Part shown: piece after piece, positions 62,338 to 64,000 of the stretch
Position numbering within the stretch: the first letter of the stretch is position 1
Layout: every line of letters begins with the position of its first letter
Origin: Carnegiea gigantea
Taxonomy: Eukaryota > Streptophyta > Magnoliopsida > Caryophyllales > Cactaceae
DNA: 64,000 nucleotides
Reading direction: 5' to 3'
Assembly: GCA_029747015.1 (NCBI GenBank)
Contig: JAKOGI010000446.1
Coordinates: 159,001-223,000 of the forward strand
Made by a program: the position numbers and the translations under genes
The notes under the pieces: model-generated
What the model was told of the DNA's origin: nothing
What the model saw: the letters and a program-made list of their open reading frames with translations, nothing else
Databases searched by the model: none

Positions 62338-63277
62338 TAGGCTTTTTTCACTCAAAAAATGAGGCCCAAAAAACAATAAATTTCGTGATCAAAATAGTTA
62401 ATGTTATTCTCAGTTTTTCTAATTCAAATTTAACAGCTGAAAACCAATATAATAATAAAAGGTAGAATTGAATTAGACTCTAAGATATTCAAGGCTCAAT
62501 TGATTATATATATGCTACGTCAAACATAATTCGTTCAAGGGGGGGAAAAAAACCCTCAACTTCATTAGTGAGATATTTGCTGAGCACAAAGCCAAATTAA
62601 TATATGGAAATAGGGGAAGAAGATAGTTGTGTTGTGTCAGATATAAAGAGAGCATACATGTAATATGGAAGGGTTGAAATTTTATTTTTAAACTTGTGTG
62701 TTTTGGATTTGTTCTTTCTTCTTATAGGTTGTTTCTTTAAAAGAAATACTATACATGTTCTAGGGCCCGAAAGACCACACTAATTTATTATTTATGGGAT
62801 TCAGTAAATTAATTATTTGCAGGCACCTTGTAAATAATGCATGATGTTTTTTTTATTAAAAAAAAGAGAAAAAGAATTTTGTGCCTAGAAAGTCTTTGAA
62901 GCGATATATGACTCATCTCATGTATTATTTAATTAGTCAGTCCCATTTGATGTGAAATATATAATTTATCTGTTCAAAAACCGAAAAACCAAGAAGACAA
63001 AAACTTGGCGCTTTTTATGTGGAAAATTATGAAGCAACTAAAATAAGAGAAGGAAAACATCGATATAATCAAATCAAAAGAACCTTCCATTGAAGGCAAA
63101 TTATAGAATAAGTGGGATTTGATGGACATCTTGAGTCCATGCGCTGCTCATGCAGTCATCAGCTGGAAATTACCCAAACTATTTCTTAATTTTATACAGT
63201 TATATCCACAACAAAGTGATACATACTTTTAACAAAAGAAAGAAAAATAAATAAATAAATATCTCATGATATTTTTT
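62338..63277. other. Gene-free stretch downstream of the MYB-like gene
   Basis: No gene recognised. The last few hundred bases should include the 3'UTR of the gene that ends at 63278. Confidence 0.5.
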
Positions 63278-64000
63278 CTAACAATTTTGAGCTAACATGA
63301 ATTGGTAAGCATCAACCATCTCAGGGACCTCGATCTTGATCATGTCACTGCAATAGTAGTTGTCTCCCTCGTACTCGATACCGTTGTTGTTAATATAAGT
63401 GGAATTTGAATTCGAGGTCCAGTTCAATGATGTAGGGCTTGAAGATGGAGTAGACATAACTGAGGGCGTGAAGCTCATGATGCTTTGATGCTGTCCACTC
63501 GTGTTGGATTGAAAAGTACAGTTATCAGATATCGAAGGGTCCATAATAGTTTGATCAGTGCGATAATAACTTAAACTTGTTGTGTCATCGACATTGACCA
63601 AACCCTCTAAAGACAAACCGTGACTTTGCCATTGATCGTAGGTTTGGGGGTCGAAGCTAGGAATATTTGTGGGGTATTCTCCAAAATTAGTTCCCATGAC
63701 CTGGACTTCCCCAAAAAACGTATGACCACAAGGATTGGTGCAACTCGTTGTAGCGATCCTATTATCATTAATAGCAGCAGTAGTTGCAGTAGTGGTCATT
63801 ATGGTGCAGTCTTGGATAGAGTTCCGGATGGATGTTTGGATTTGATTATTAGTAGTTTGCACAAGTGGGTTGTTGAAACTACTTTGCATTTGGGCATTAC
63901 TGGTGAAACCTTCACTTTGGGGATCTTGGATTAGGGAAGAACTAGGGTTTTGTGCACCTTGTGTGGAGAGCAGGGAGGTGGCTATCTTTAGGAGTTCAGG
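63278..64000 (-). CDS. C-terminal part of a probable R2R3-MYB factor (cut by window end)
   Basis: The minus-strand frame is open from the window edge to TAG at 63278, giving 240 residues. It starts PELLKIATSLLSTQ, a helix-like motif seen after the DNA-binding domain of several plant R2R3-MYB proteins. Next comes a long stretch rich in Asn, Thr, Ser and Gln, and near the end an acidic SDMIKIEVPEMVD segment that may act in transcription activation. The MYB repeats themselves would lie beyond the window. Without them the family call is moderate, and I cannot name the subgroup. No intron is needed in the visible part. Confidence 0.6.
   Translation of the reverse strand, partial: PELLKIATSLLSTQGAQNPSSSLIQDPQSEGFTSNAQMQSSFNNPLVQTTNNQIQTSIRNSIQDCTIMTTTATTAAINDNRIATTSCTNPCGHTFFGEVQVMGTNFGEYPTNIPSFDPQTYDQWQSHGLSLEGLVNVDDTTSLSYYRTDQTIMDPSISDNCTFQSNTSGQHQSIMSFTPSVMSTPSSSPTSLNWTSNSNSTYINNNGIEYEGDNYYCSDMIKIEVPEMVDAYQFMLAQNC

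Overview
This window looks like nuclear DNA from a eudicot plant. It has multi-exon genes with GT-AG introns, long AT-rich intergenic stretches, (AT)n/(CT)n/(CA)n microsatellites, MITE-like elements, SINE-like sequences, a truncated LINE, and plant-specific families: UGT86A-type glycosyltransferase, MFT-type PEBP, WRC-type JmjC protein and R2R3-MYB. I cannot name the species. All gene models were built by hand from reading frames, splice sites and comparison between paralogues inside the window; no search was run.

Layout. 0-12 kb (+): a broken equilibrative nucleoside transporter (ENT) copy at 463-1945, a MITE-rich spacer, then an intact 9-exon ENT gene (9133-11655). 16-19 kb (+): a two-exon UGT86A-like glycosyltransferase with a repeat-bearing intron. 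21 kb (+): an intronless RNase H-domain gene with a complete catalytic tetrad. 23-24 kb (+): the 3' end of a dead LINE with its own decayed RNase H. 24.6-30.5 kb (-): two head-to-tail ENT genes that are recent duplicates of each other, and a relic of a further ENT exon 1 near 32.6 kb. 30.5-39.5 kb: mostly gene-free, AT-rich. 39.5-45.7 kb (+): an 11-exon gene for a 1356-residue protein with six WRC zinc fingers, a RING-like region and a KDM3-type JmjC domain whose three iron ligands all appear replaced. 46.4-51.1 kb (-): two tandem MOTHER OF FT AND TFL1-like (PEBP) genes with identical 4-exon structure and the same TATA-like box. 51-63 kb: a long AT-rich spacer with a U6 snRNA pseudogene joined to a tRNA-like segment, a 151-bp almost perfect hairpin and MITE-like elements. 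63.3-64.0 kb (-): the 3' end of what looks like an R2R3-MYB gene, cut by the window edge.

Main themes. The ENT family has expanded locally and shows all stages: intact copy, intact copies with drifting splice sites, and relics. The middle ENT gene has a GC-AG intron and appears to use a shifted donor that adds four residues. The JmjC protein looks like a pseudo-enzyme. The hairpin and the U6/tRNA-like chimera are the most unusual non-coding structures. I did not find an unmistakably new multi-gene system.
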